Positions 36,801 to 45,356 of a stretch of 64,000 bases of DNA are shown here, in pieces (the stretch's first letter is position 1; each line of letters opens with the position of its first letter). A model generated the notes under the pieces. That model was not told the origin of the DNA. It was given only the letters and a program-made list of their open reading frames with translations, and did not search any database. This stretch comes from an uncultured Flavobacteriaceae bacterium. GTDB lineage: Bacteria; Bacteroidota; Bacteroidia; Flavobacteriales; Flavobacteriaceae. The DNA is taken from the NCBI GenBank assembly GCA_938020445.1, contig CALIIC010000028.1, positions 55,936 to 119,935 on the forward strand, read 5' to 3'. Position numbers and translations under genes: made by a program.

Positions 36801-36899
36801 AACTCCAATCCAAACAACGGAAACCTAGAATTCGGAGTAGATCGAGGCAACTACCCACAACCAACGACATTTTTAGTAGGCCTACAAGTATCATTTTAA
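33885..36899 (+). CDS. SusC-like TonB-dependent outer-membrane receptor
   Basis: A 1004-residue outer-membrane protein. A signal peptide ends at IFSQ, followed by a carboxypeptidase-regulatory-like domain (about 24-105; VSGVVSDEAGTPLPGATVVV), the region ending EVVVVAYGTQ, a plug domain (about 120-225; VLIRGLGSIGSNNPLFVIDGV) and a 22-strand-type barrel closing with TTFLVGLQVSF. SusC proteins import oligosaccharides bound by their SusD partner, here encoded 11 nt downstream, using TonB energy. Neighbouring GH10/GH43/GH26 genes point to xylo-oligosaccharides. First gene of the plus-strand operon; likely controlled by the hybrid two-component system at 56556-60734 or the RR/HK pair. Confidence 0.96.
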   Translation: MIKLKIVTIALLVFSVQSIFSQTKTVSGVVSDEAGTPLPGATVVVVGTSNGTTTDFDGNYTIKDVDTTDQLSFSYIGMSTQTITVGKQTVINVSLIESAEALNEVVVVAYGTQSRATVTGAVSVIDSEEISAIPVTNAEQALQGRAAGLSIVNNGVPGSTPSVLIRGLGSIGSNNPLFVIDGVIVGNLSGISPNDIENISVLKDASTTALYGAQGSNGVILVTTKKGKKGKAEISFSTYTGFSTFQKRYDVLNTADYLKYAADQGVVPNRPAEFFDNDINYQDEIFTTGLLQDYNLSYSGGGENGTYRFSGEYLKQEGVLINTGFERFSFRVNSQTQMGKLKVGQTMSVGFGKQRPELSGGGRTLIEHSVKAAPYLPIYNADNLGGFQGPSSSADGQDAENPVRIQTIADPINRNVAIIGNIFAELELAKGLTFRSSVGLDYYTYNNSNFVPSYSDDSVEGSTTHAQPWAAISRNSGYGQTIIYNNSINYTKTFNEKHNFQFLALVEKFEGKNSNMSANSRNAVTDEIEQLSNEDSALSSNSSETNKLGYVSRLNYDFDNKYIISGSFRRDASSRFGANKRWANFYSASVGWNIAAEAFMENGPFSTLKLRGSYGTTGSDAIGDYRYAPSLAAGFEYPIDGQVAFGITADGGDNPDLQWESKESLNIGLDLVTSNSKFNASIEYYENTSNDLLINIPAPTSNGFNAGNIAANVGSGVTKGFEVVMGYNDYEGDFKWSANVNVGTSQNEVLSLGGLEEFVGAGFKGGGTISRTVVGEPLFHFYGLVSDGIYQNQAEVDAVFTANPGQTTVQPGDIRFKDLNGDGDITSEDRAIIGNPYPDFNYGLNLSADYKNFDLNLFLTGVYGNDVFNTNTYDLVGGANRLFNVSQEYYENRWTPTNPSTTTPRTNGAIQNNGVSDRFVEDGSYTRLKNVTLGYTIPNDMFSEYVSKIRIYASGQNLLTITNYSGLDPEIGNSNPNNGNLEFGVDRGNYPQPTTFLVGLQVSF

Positions 36900-36910
36900 A
36901 AAAAACCAAT

Positions 36911-38401
36911 ATGAAAAAAATAAAACTAATTCTCGCTGCTTTTTTAAGCATTCTTGCGACGCATTCATGTTCGGATAAAGATTTGGAACTCGTGAATCCA
37001 AACCAATTATCACCGGATACCTTCTTCACCACTGAAAGTCAGGTACAATCATCTGTAAATGCGGCCTACGCAAACCTTCAAACCTTTGCCCTCTATGGGA
37101 GACTGTTGTTTTATATGATGGACAATATGTCGCACGAACAAAGTGGCAATGGCCAACAAGAAGGTGACAAGGTGACCTATTCTGATTTTTCATTCGACTC
37201 GAGCAACGGCCAAATTAGAGATTATTGGGATAGTTGTTATAGAGGCATCAACAAGGCGAACTTTGTCATTACCAACGAAGAATTGATCAATGCAATCTCT
37301 GACGGGGAACTAAGCGCCGTTCGTAAACGAAAATTCATAGGTGAAGCGCGTTTCCTTAGAGCCCATTATTATTGGTTGCTTGTAAATCGTTTTGGAGACA
37401 TCCCCTTGCAAACTGGCGATGGTAGCAATCCCGAAGGAAAGCCAAAAAGTCCGAAGCAAGACATTATAAACCTTATTATTGAGGACCTTACCTATGCCTC
37501 GGCCAATTTGCTGCCAAAAGCTGAGGAGGAAAAAGGGCGGGCCACCAAAGGATCGGCTCAGGCTTTTTTAGGGAAGGTACTCTTATATGAAGAGCAATAC
37601 GCTTTGGCCTTGGGCTCTTTTAAAAGCATGTCGGGTTATGATCTGGAAGATGATTATTACGATAATTTCAAGGAGGAAACAGAAAATGGCATCGAGGCGG
37701 TCTTTGAGGTGGAGTATGACGTAACCTTAGGTACGGGAAACAAATGGAATGGCGGCGCAGTAGGTGCCGGTGGTCCCAATCACGCCACTTTTAGAGGACA
37801 GGATTACGGCGTCTTAAACTGGTTCAATGTATATCCCTCAGATGATCTTGTAGCAGAGTTTGAGCCTGGCGACAATCGCTTTCAGGGAAGTTTTTACGTA
37901 CCCGGCGACACCTACAACAACGGTGAGAGCACCTTGGTTGAGGAGGATTTTGCAGAAAACGGTGGAAATGTACGATCGGTAGCTTGGAAAAAATATCAAA
38001 ACTATTACAAGCAAACTTCGGAAAACGAAGAATCCGGAATCAATGTAAAAGTAATACGATATGCCGATGTCCTGTTAATGATGGCAGAATGCGAAAACGA
38101 AGTGGGTTCACAAGCCACCGCTGTGGGGTATATCAACACGGTACGCGAACGTGCAGGACTCGATGCGTTGGCCACAAGCCTAAGCAAAGCAGCAGTTTTC
38201 GACGCCATCGTACATGAACGAAAAGTAGAACTTGCAGGCGAACAGGTGCGTTTTGATGATATGATTCGTTGGGGCATCGTTGCCACTGAATTGGCAAACA
38301 CCAATTTTCAAGCAGGCAAACACGAACTATGGCCAATACCAGATGGCGAAATAAGTTCGAATGCGAACATGACCACTGCTGACCAAAACCCCGGTTATTA
38401 A
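36911..38401 (+). CDS. SusD-like glycan-binding lipoprotein
   Basis: A 496-residue RagB/SusD-family lipoprotein with Cys20 in ATHSCSDKD. The N-terminal helical SusD-like part has SSVNAAYANLQ and NKANFVITN; FIGEARFLRAHYYWLLVNRFGDIPL is the hallmark segment, and the C-terminal part contains VIRYADVLLMMAECENE and ELAGEQVRFDDMIRWG. It sits on the outer surface as the lid of the SusC channel and captures oligosaccharides. It directly follows SusC. A strong intrinsic terminator lies 40 nt after its stop, so later genes may be expressed at a lower level. Confidence 0.96.
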   Translation: MKKIKLILAAFLSILATHSCSDKDLELVNPNQLSPDTFFTTESQVQSSVNAAYANLQTFALYGRLLFYMMDNMSHEQSGNGQQEGDKVTYSDFSFDSSNGQIRDYWDSCYRGINKANFVITNEELINAISDGELSAVRKRKFIGEARFLRAHYYWLLVNRFGDIPLQTGDGSNPEGKPKSPKQDIINLIIEDLTYASANLLPKAEEEKGRATKGSAQAFLGKVLLYEEQYALALGSFKSMSGYDLEDDYYDNFKEETENGIEAVFEVEYDVTLGTGNKWNGGAVGAGGPNHATFRGQDYGVLNWFNVYPSDDLVAEFEPGDNRFQGSFYVPGDTYNNGESTLVEEDFAENGGNVRSVAWKKYQNYYKQTSENEESGINVKVIRYADVLLMMAECENEVGSQATAVGYINTVRERAGLDALATSLSKAAVFDAIVHERKVELAGEQVRFDDMIRWGIVATELANTNFQAGKHELWPIPDGEISSNANMTTADQNPGY

Positions 38402-38440
38402 AAGTTAAAAACATGATTATTTTGTTGAGTTAGTTAAGTA

Positions 38441-38473
38441 AAAAAGCAGCACCTGGCAAGGGTGCTGTTTTTG
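38441..38473 (+). terminator. Intrinsic terminator after susD
   Basis: CAGCACC (38447-38453) pairs with GGTGCTG (38461-38467), preceded by an A run and followed by TTTTT. It likely trims the transcript so that SusC/SusD outnumber downstream products. The track start of the next gene (GTG at 38462) falls inside this stem. Confidence 0.88.
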
Positions 38474-38497
38474 ATTGTATGCAAAATACTTTTGGCT

Positions 38498-41400
38498 ATG
38501 AAAAATAGGCTTTTAACGCTAGGCACCTCTATTCTTATACTTATCGCCTGCAAGCGGGTCGAAAAGCAACCAAAGGACTACCAGAATGGGCCTCTTTTCA
38601 CTTTGATCCCCTCCGAGCATTCCGGCGTCCATTTTGAAAATTCGGTCGTTCAAACCGATACTTTCAATTGCGTCAACTATACCTATGCCCTCCTAGGTGG
38701 CGGAGTGGCCGTTGGCGATATCGATAACGACGGCTTCGAAGACCTTTACTTCACCGCCAACCAACAAACAAACAAACTGTATAGAAACAAGGGAGGCTTT
38801 CAATTTGAAGATATCACTGAAAACGCCGGAGTATCGGATGAAAACGGTTGGAGCACCGGCGTTGCAATGATCGATATCAACAATGATGGGTGGCTCGATA
38901 TTTATGTTTGTAAATCAGCATCCATATTGAATCCGGAGGCACGTAGAAACAAACTATTTATCAATCAAAAAAATGGAACCTTTAAAGAGGAGGGCGAGCA
39001 ATGGGGGCTGGATCATGCTGGTTTTTCAATACAATCCTACTTTTTCGACTATGACAAAGACGGGGATCTTGACATGTACCTATTGAACCATCGGGTCGAT
39101 TTTGAAAACACCCTACGAATCGAAAAGAAAGAGAACCAGAAATTCTATCCTGAAACCTCTGATCATTTGTTTCGGAACGACGGCCATGCGTTCACCAATG
39201 TGACGCAACAGGCAAAAGTCATAAACAAGGCCTGGGGACTAAGCGCCGCAATCGGCGATTTTAACAATGATGGTTGGCCCGACATCTATGTGGCCAATGA
39301 TTATATAGCTCCTGACTATTTGTACATCAACAAGCGCAACGGCACCTTTTCCAACCAAATCAACACCCGGTTAAAACACATCAGTTATAACAGCATGGGG
39401 GCCGATTTTGCGGATATAAACAACGACCTATTACCTGATCTTATGGTACTCGAAATGTCGGCCGAAGATCATATCCGGAGCAAGGAAAACATGCCGACCA
39501 TGAACACTACGGGTTTTGCGAAAATCGTAAACTCAGGATACCATTTTCCCTATATGGCCAATATGCTACAACTTAATAATGGCAATGGCTCTTTTACCGA
39601 AATAGGACAAATGGCGGGAGTTTCAAAGACCGATTGGAGCTGGGGCCCTTTGCTTGCCGATTTCGATAACGATGGCTTTAAAGACCTGTTCATCACCAAT
39701 GGAATTGAACGAAATTTTAGCAATCAAGACTACGTTCGCCAAGTAAAGAAGAATCTTGATGCGCATGTTTCCATGACCGTAAAACAAGTCATTGAAATGA
39801 TGCCCTCCGAGAAACTCGCGAATTACGGCTATCGCAACAAACAAGACCTTGGCTTTCAAAACAGTACTCTCGATTGGGGCTTATCGGAAAAAGTGAACAC
39901 CAATGGAGCTGTCTATGCCGACCTGGACAATGACGGGGATTTGGATCTTGTACTAAACAATATGGCCGAAAAGGCAAAGATTTATCAAAACAATGCACGT
40001 GAAAACTATTTGGATATTGTCTTATCGGGTGGAAAGACCAACAAGAATGCCATTGGGGCCAAGGTAACCTTGTTTTCAAAGCGTGGTAACCAATACCAAG
40101 AATTGTATACGACCCGAGGGTATCAATCATCTGTTTCGAAAGTGGTGCATTTTGGATTGGCCCAGACCGAAATCGTAGACCGGGTAGAAGTACTGTGGGG
40201 CGACGGGAAGGTGTCGACACGTTCAAATATCGACGCCAACCAACGAATTTACTTCGACTACGAAGCAGTTTCTAAAGACCATCGTACCAAACAAAAGGTT
40301 TCCAGGGATTTTAAAATGTTACCACCGAAAAAAATAGGAATCGGGTTCCAACATCGAGAAAACGACTTTGACGACTTTTCCAGACAAGTGTTACTTCCCA
40401 GAAAATACTCACAAGCAGGCCCTACCCTATCGGTAGCCGATGTAAACGGCGACGGGCTAGAAGATTTTTTCATAGGGGGCGCCCAAGGCCAAACGGCAGC
40501 CCTTTATTTACAAAACCGTCATGGCCAATTTGACAGCCTCCCACAGCCTCCTTTTCAAAGGGATCGCATCTACGAAGACCTAGGGTCCTTATTCTTTGAT
40601 GCAGACCAAGACGGTGATCTTGACCTCTATGTATGCAGTGGCGGTTACGAATTAGAAGAAACGGCCGATTTATTGCAAGACCGTCTTTATCTCAACGATG
40701 GAAATGGGACTTTTACAAGAAGTAACAAACTACCCAAAATGTTATCGAACACAAAAGCGGTGATAGCAATTGATTTCGATAGGGACGGAGACCACGATTT
40801 GGTTGTAGGGGGGCACGTAGCCCCGGGCAAATACCCTCTTTCGGAACCTTCCTATTTTTTGGAAAACAAGCAGGGAACATTTACGATCGTAACCGAACAG
40901 ATAGCCCCAGCTTATGCGGACATCGGTATTGTAAACGACCTTTTATTTTCTGATTACGATAACGACGGAGACGATGATTTGTTCGTCGTTGGGGAATGGA
41001 TGGCAATTACGGTTCTTAAAAATGAAAACAATACCTACGCCCCAACCAAAGTAAAGGCCTTCGAAAAAACCGAAGGATGGTGGAATACTATAGAAACGAT
41101 TGATTTAGACCAAGACGGCGATCTTGACTACATATTCGGAAACCTTGGCAAAAACAACAAGTTTCACCCTTCGGAGACGAAACCCTTATACATTTTCGGG
41201 GCCGACTTTGACCAAAATGGCAGCTATGACATGGTGCTAAGCAAGTCTTACCAAGAAAAGTTGGTCCCAATACGAGGCAAAGAATGTTCAACGCAACAAA
41301 ATTCATTCATCGCAAAAAAGACCCCCACTTTTAAACAGTTTGCCCGATCTTCCCTGGCAGATATCTATAGCGAGGAGGCCCTGGAGAAGGCCTATCAAAA

Positions 41401-41773
41401 GAGGGCTCATTTTTTTGGATCGGCATACGCCTTGAACTTGGGCAAGGGACAGTTTCAATTCAAGGAATTTCCAAATAGTGCTCAAATGGGGCCTACCCTC
41501 TCTTTTGCAATTGCAGATTTGAATCAAGACGGATTTGAGGATGTCATCGGAGTCGGGGCCATACACGAATCCGAGGTTGAGACAATTCGGTATGACGGGA
41601 ACATTGGCTACCTATTAACTGGCGGTGCACAAGGAGCACTTACCCCCTACAGGGATGTCAACTTTTACCTAGGGCAAAATGCAAGGGTCATTCGAAAAAT
41701 CCATATTGGAAATCAAGCTCATTTCTTAGTAGGAAACAATGATTCGGGCTTGAATTTGATTCGTGCTTTTTAG
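38498..41773 (+). CDS. CRTAC1-like FG-GAP/VCBS repeat lipoprotein with ASPIC/UnbV domain
   Basis: A 1091-residue lipoprotein (Cys18 after ILILIA). It contains many FG-GAP/VCBS blades with calcium-binding DxDxDG loops such as GDIDNDGFEDLYF, DYDKDGDLDMYLL and DLDNDGDLDLVLNN, forming one or two beta-propellers. An ASPIC/UnbV domain (about 510-580; IGAKVTLFSKRG, VEVLWGDG) lies in the middle. Such CRTAC1-like proteins are frequent in Bacteroidota glycan loci but have no established biochemical role; ligand binding or adhesion at the surface is plausible. I start at the ATG at 38498 because the GTG used by the track lies in a terminator and only this start gives a lipoprotein signal. It sits between SusD and the binding lipoprotein. 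Confidence 0.88.
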   Translation: MKNRLLTLGTSILILIACKRVEKQPKDYQNGPLFTLIPSEHSGVHFENSVVQTDTFNCVNYTYALLGGGVAVGDIDNDGFEDLYFTANQQTNKLYRNKGGFQFEDITENAGVSDENGWSTGVAMIDINNDGWLDIYVCKSASILNPEARRNKLFINQKNGTFKEEGEQWGLDHAGFSIQSYFFDYDKDGDLDMYLLNHRVDFENTLRIEKKENQKFYPETSDHLFRNDGHAFTNVTQQAKVINKAWGLSAAIGDFNNDGWPDIYVANDYIAPDYLYINKRNGTFSNQINTRLKHISYNSMGADFADINNDLLPDLMVLEMSAEDHIRSKENMPTMNTTGFAKIVNSGYHFPYMANMLQLNNGNGSFTEIGQMAGVSKTDWSWGPLLADFDNDGFKDLFITNGIERNFSNQDYVRQVKKNLDAHVSMTVKQVIEMMPSEKLANYGYRNKQDLGFQNSTLDWGLSEKVNTNGAVYADLDNDGDLDLVLNNMAEKAKIYQNNARENYLDIVLSGGKTNKNAIGAKVTLFSKRGNQYQELYTTRGYQSSVSKVVHFGLAQTEIVDRVEVLWGDGKVSTRSNIDANQRIYFDYEAVSKDHRTKQKVSRDFKMLPPKKIGIGFQHRENDFDDFSRQVLLPRKYSQAGPTLSVADVNGDGLEDFFIGGAQGQTAALYLQNRHGQFDSLPQPPFQRDRIYEDLGSLFFDADQDGDLDLYVCSGGYELEETADLLQDRLYLNDGNGTFTRSNKLPKMLSNTKAVIAIDFDRDGDHDLVVGGHVAPGKYPLSEPSYFLENKQGTFTIVTEQIAPAYADIGIVNDLLFSDYDNDGDDDLFVVGEWMAITVLKNENNTYAPTKVKAFEKTEGWWNTIETIDLDQDGDLDYIFGNLGKNNKFHPSETKPLYIFGADFDQNGSYDMVLSKSYQEKLVPIRGKECSTQQNSFIAKKTPTFKQFARSSLADIYSEEALEKAYQKRAHFFGSAYALNLGKGQFQFKEFPNSAQMGPTLSFAIADLNQDGFEDVIGVGAIHESEVETIRYDGNIGYLLTGGAQGALTPYRDVNFYLGQNARVIRKIHIGNQAHFLVGNNDSGLNLIRAF

Positions 41774-41847
41774 AAAAAAGAGGAAGCCCTACAAACAGAA
41801 TAGTTTAAAAAATTATAGGGCAAAATCCAAAATTGACAATCTTAACA

Positions 41848-41861
41848 CCCTAAAAATAGGG
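41848..41861. repeat. Small hairpin in the gap after the CRTAC1-like gene
   Basis: CCCTA-AAAA-TAGGG is a perfect short stem; a looser GCCCTA/TAGGGC pair lies just upstream. The 282-nt gap (41774-42055) otherwise shows no gene; the plus-strand ORF 41763-42050 overlaps these structures and is rejected. Confidence 0.4.
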
Positions 41862-42055
41862 ATTTGCTCAATTTTAGCACCAAAATGCTTCAGAAGTGCC
41901 ACAGTTTGTTTCAATTGTAATATTAGAACAATGACAGTAAAAATATATTTGGAACGAAATAAAGCCATGGCTAAGGTGGTTGCTGTTCAAAATGCTTTGC
42001 CGATACAAAACACACTAACTAATCTATTACTAGCGCAACGTTCAAACTAACAAAA

Positions 42056-43930
42056 ATGAAGACTATGAAATCAATACGATTGCTAAATTTATTGTTGCTT
42101 TTACTAATTGTCGGGTCCTGTTCCGATGATGATACGGAAACGATTCCGACCCCAGAGGCGACCTTTTCGATCACCGCTTCACCAGACAATCCCAACTATT
42201 ATTTTTTAGACAATACTACACCCAATGCCGAAGATCATTACAGTTTTTGGGATATTTCGGATGGTACGCGTATTCTTGATGAGCCCGGACTTGAGGAATA
42301 TGAGTTTAAAACACCCGGGGAATTCTCCGTTACCCTAAACATCGTGGGGGACACTGGTTTAAAAAGTTCTTCCAGTATGATCATGGTGACCGGTTCTGGG
42401 CCATCGCTTTGTGAAAATGAAACGGCAAAGTTACTTGCGGGTACCTGCGCCGATGGCGAAACAGGAAAAACATGGGTTTGGAGCAAACTAGCCGCCGCTT
42501 ATGGTGTTGGACCTGGAACAGCGACCAATGACAGTACCGATCCGTTCGACATAAGCTTCTTCAGCAGCCCTGAAAATACCTTTGTTCAGGAGGACGGTAG
42601 TAGTTGTGTCTACGACGACAAATATGTCTTCAAACAAGATTTAAATCTTACATACGAAAATCAGAACAACGATAGTTACCAATGGATATGGTCTTGGGCA
42701 AACGAAGAGCTCGGCACCAACAACGAGGAGTTTGCCGACGGTTGCTATGGTAGCAGAGAACCGGAATCCTCTAGCTGGTCTATCGAAACAAGAACAGGGA
42801 GCGACGGGGCGGAATATCCTTGGTTAATTTTAAGCAATGGGGCTTCTATCGCCTATTACGAAGGAACTTCCGAATATCAGATTTACAGCATTACCGAAGA
42901 TAAAATGGTGCTAAGGAACGTGACTGCCGATCCCGGAGTACCCTCTACCAATTGGCGTTATTATACCTTGGTCAAAGAAGGCACGGTCGAAGATATTACC
43001 CCACCGCCACCTGCCGGTGATATCGTAAACATTTTGCTCAATGGCGAATTGGAATTGGGAGATGGAGACGATTTCACCAATTGGAGCAAGTTCAACGGTG
43101 CCGAGCGAATGACCGCCGAGACGGCAGATGTTTTTGAGGGCAGTAGGGCAATGAAGGTCATGAACGAAGTGGATGGCAATCCTTGGGAAACGCAACTAGC
43201 GAGCGATGCCGTAACCACAGAAATAGACGCACAATACACTGCCTCGGTTTGGATCAAAGGAGACGACGGTACCATACGCTTTTCCACCAACGCTCAATTG
43301 GGGAACGAACAGTATGCCGGTGACTTCACGGTAACCGCAGACTGGACACAGTATACCTGGACGTTTACCGCGACCACCGAACAAACTACTTTGGTATTGG
43401 ATATGGGAAGTACTTTGGCCAATTACATCGTAGATGGCATTGCCCTGGTAAAAGGCGATACGGCACTACCAGCCCCGGAACCAGAGGGCAACCCGGATAA
43501 TTTGGCAGTAAACGGTGATTTTGAATTAGGGGACGGGGACGATTTCACCAACTGGAGCAAATTCAATGGCGCCGACAATATGACCCAAGAAACGAGCGAC
43601 GTACACGGCGGGGCCAGAGCCTTGTTGGTAACAAATCCTGCCGATGGGAACCCTTGGGAAACCCAATTGTCGAGTGATGCCATCACAACCGAAATCGGTA
43701 CAGAGTATACTGTATCGGCTTGGGTGAAAGGAGACGCAGCTATTATCCGCTATTCAACCAATGCACAACTAGGTGATGAACAGTACGCTGGCGACTATTC
43801 CGTTACTTCCGATTGGGCGCAGTATACATGGTCGTTTACCGCCAGTACTGCAGAAACAACGATTGTACTTGATATGGGCGCCACTGGGGGCACCTTCATT
43901 GTCGACGATGTTGAAGTAGTCAAAAATTAA
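42056..43930 (+). CDS. Surface glycan-binding lipoprotein: PKD domain, unknown middle domain, two CBM4/9-like modules
   Basis: A 624-residue lipoprotein (Cys22 after LLIVGS). A PKD-like domain spans about 35-110 (FKTPGEFSVTLNIVGD). A middle domain (about 115-315; KLLAGTCADGETGKTWVWSK, then SWSIETRTG and MVLRNVT) is rich in Trp and Cys and not assigned by me. Two tandem CBM4/9-like modules (about 325-470 and 480-624) both open with NGELELGDGDDFTNWSKFNG or a close variant. There is no catalytic motif. Its position before GH10 and after SusC/D matches a SusE/F-type surface glycan-binding protein for xylan. The internal duplication is strong in DNA as well as protein. Confidence 0.85.
   Translation: MKTMKSIRLLNLLLLLLIVGSCSDDDTETIPTPEATFSITASPDNPNYYFLDNTTPNAEDHYSFWDISDGTRILDEPGLEEYEFKTPGEFSVTLNIVGDTGLKSSSSMIMVTGSGPSLCENETAKLLAGTCADGETGKTWVWSKLAAAYGVGPGTATNDSTDPFDISFFSSPENTFVQEDGSSCVYDDKYVFKQDLNLTYENQNNDSYQWIWSWANEELGTNNEEFADGCYGSREPESSSWSIETRTGSDGAEYPWLILSNGASIAYYEGTSEYQIYSITEDKMVLRNVTADPGVPSTNWRYYTLVKEGTVEDITPPPPAGDIVNILLNGELELGDGDDFTNWSKFNGAERMTAETADVFEGSRAMKVMNEVDGNPWETQLASDAVTTEIDAQYTASVWIKGDDGTIRFSTNAQLGNEQYAGDFTVTADWTQYTWTFTATTEQTTLVLDMGSTLANYIVDGIALVKGDTALPAPEPEGNPDNLAVNGDFELGDGDDFTNWSKFNGADNMTQETSDVHGGARALLVTNPADGNPWETQLSSDAITTEIGTEYTVSAWVKGDAAIIRYSTNAQLGDEQYAGDYSVTSDWAQYTWSFTASTAETTIVLDMGATGGTFIVDDVEVVKN
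43024..43927 (+). repeat. Tandem duplication of a CBM-encoding segment
   Basis: Two segments of about 440 bp (from about 43024 and about 43492) encode nearly superimposable modules. Stretches such as GATTTCACCAA-TGGAGCAA match almost base for base. This suggests a fairly recent in-gene duplication raising binding avidity. Confidence 0.8.
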
Positions 43931-43950
43931 AAAAGCCTTAAACAATAAAG

Positions 43951-45276
43951 ATGAAAAAGATAAAAATATATGTTGCTTTCGTACTAGCCGTGGTATTCAT
44001 CGGTTGTAGTTCAGATGACAATTCGGCAACCACTGCAAAACCCGTAATCCTAGACTTTGAAGTATCCGTGTCTACGGGCAACGGTCTGCGCGTCATAGCC
44101 GATAACAAGTCTACCGGAGCTTCTGGTCTTGAAGCCTATTGGCAGTTTACAGAAGGTGGCGAAAAGGTCTTGGACGGACCAGGACCGGAATACTACCTCT
44201 ACGACGGGCCGGGAGAGTACCAAGTTACCTTAACGATCGAAGCTCCCGAAAAGGCATATACCGATACCAAGAGCATTACCATTGATGGGGAAGCCGGTCC
44301 CGATCCCCAGGCAAAAAAAGCCTTGAAGGAAGCGGCCACCACCTTTTCGGTGGGGATGATCGTGCAGGCAAATCGCTTGGGAGGAAAACACGACGAGGTC
44401 ATTTCCAAAGACTTCAATAGTATTACTTCAGAATATGAAATGAAAATGAACATCATGTACCCTTCAGAGGGTAACTATAATTTTGATGCGGCCGATGCTA
44501 TTGTCGACTTTGCCGTTTCGAGGGGGATGGATGTGCATGGTCACGCCCTTATATGGCATAATGCCACGCCCTCATGGGTAGAAAACTTCTCAGGCACCGA
44601 TGCCGAATTCGAGGCAATGGTAGAAGATTATATCACCACTACGGTCACAAGGTACAAAGGCAAGGTACGCTCGTGGGATGTCGTAAACGAAGCAATTGAG
44701 GATGGAAGCAACAACCTGCGCAATTCGGTATTCAAACAAAAAATGGGAGACGACTTTATTGCCAAATGTTTTCAATTCGCTAAAAATGCCGATCCAGATG
44801 TACTATTATTCTATAATGATTACAACCTCACCTTTGATTCGGGGAAACAAAATGCCATGTTTGCGATTGTCGACGATCTTAAAGCACAGGGGTTGATCGA
44901 TGGCGTAGGCGCCCAAATGCACATATCCTATAATGGCCCCTCTTCCACGCAGATTCAGAGTGTTGTAGACGGTACCGTTTCACGGGATTTGCTCATGCAC
45001 TTTTCCGAGTTGGATATACGTGCGAACCCCGACAACGACCTAACTACCGCCCTGACCGATAGCAGGGCTATCGAACAACAGGCAAAATACCGAGAGGTTG
45101 TTCAAATTTACAACGCCATTCCGCAAGACAGTAAATTCGCATTGACCATTTGGGGCTTGCGCGATAATGAATCTTGGTTATTGGACTTTTGGGGCAACCC
45201 AGATTGGCCCTTGTTGTACGATGCATCATTCAACACAAAAAAAGCCCATGACGGATTTTTGGAAGGGCTGGAATAA
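43951..45276 (+). CDS. GH10 endo-1,4-beta-xylanase lipoprotein with N-terminal PKD-like domain
   Basis: A 441-residue lipoprotein (Cys19 after VVFIG). A PKD-like domain spans about 30-115 (YDGPGEYQVTLTIE). The GH10 catalytic domain follows: HGHALIWHNATPSWV, the acid/base Glu in SWDVVNEAIEDG, FYNDYNL, and the nucleophile Glu in HFSELDIRA, with the late Trp pair in LTIWGLRDNESWL. It cuts the beta-1,4-xylan backbone at the cell surface to supply oligosaccharides to SusC/D. It follows the binding lipoprotein by 20 nt and ends at a terminator, closing the operon. The PKD-like part resembles the one in the preceding gene, suggesting a shared surface role. Confidence 0.95.
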   Translation: MKKIKIYVAFVLAVVFIGCSSDDNSATTAKPVILDFEVSVSTGNGLRVIADNKSTGASGLEAYWQFTEGGEKVLDGPGPEYYLYDGPGEYQVTLTIEAPEKAYTDTKSITIDGEAGPDPQAKKALKEAATTFSVGMIVQANRLGGKHDEVISKDFNSITSEYEMKMNIMYPSEGNYNFDAADAIVDFAVSRGMDVHGHALIWHNATPSWVENFSGTDAEFEAMVEDYITTTVTRYKGKVRSWDVVNEAIEDGSNNLRNSVFKQKMGDDFIAKCFQFAKNADPDVLLFYNDYNLTFDSGKQNAMFAIVDDLKAQGLIDGVGAQMHISYNGPSSTQIQSVVDGTVSRDLLMHFSELDIRANPDNDLTTALTDSRAIEQQAKYREVVQIYNAIPQDSKFALTIWGLRDNESWLLDFWGNPDWPLLYDASFNTKKAHDGFLEGLE

Positions 45277-45290
45277 CACATAATTCGTAG

Positions 45291-45338
45291 AGTCCTGCTG
45301 AAATGGTCTATGCCTTTTTTTGCAGGACTTTTTTTTTG
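45291..45338 (+). terminator. Intrinsic terminator after the GH10 gene
   Basis: AGTCCTGC (45291-45298) pairs with GCAGGACT (45322-45329) followed by a run of nine T. It ends the SusC-to-GH10 transcript, and the upstream start proposed for the next gene (45303) lies inside it. Confidence 0.88.
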
Positions 45339-45356
45339 AAACCAATTAGGAACAAT

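Noticed and set aside
41763-42050. 95-aa ORF between the CRTAC1-like and binding-lipoprotein genes
   Set aside because: It overlaps the end of the previous gene and hairpins, has no domain or signal features, and looks like chance frame in intergenic DNA.
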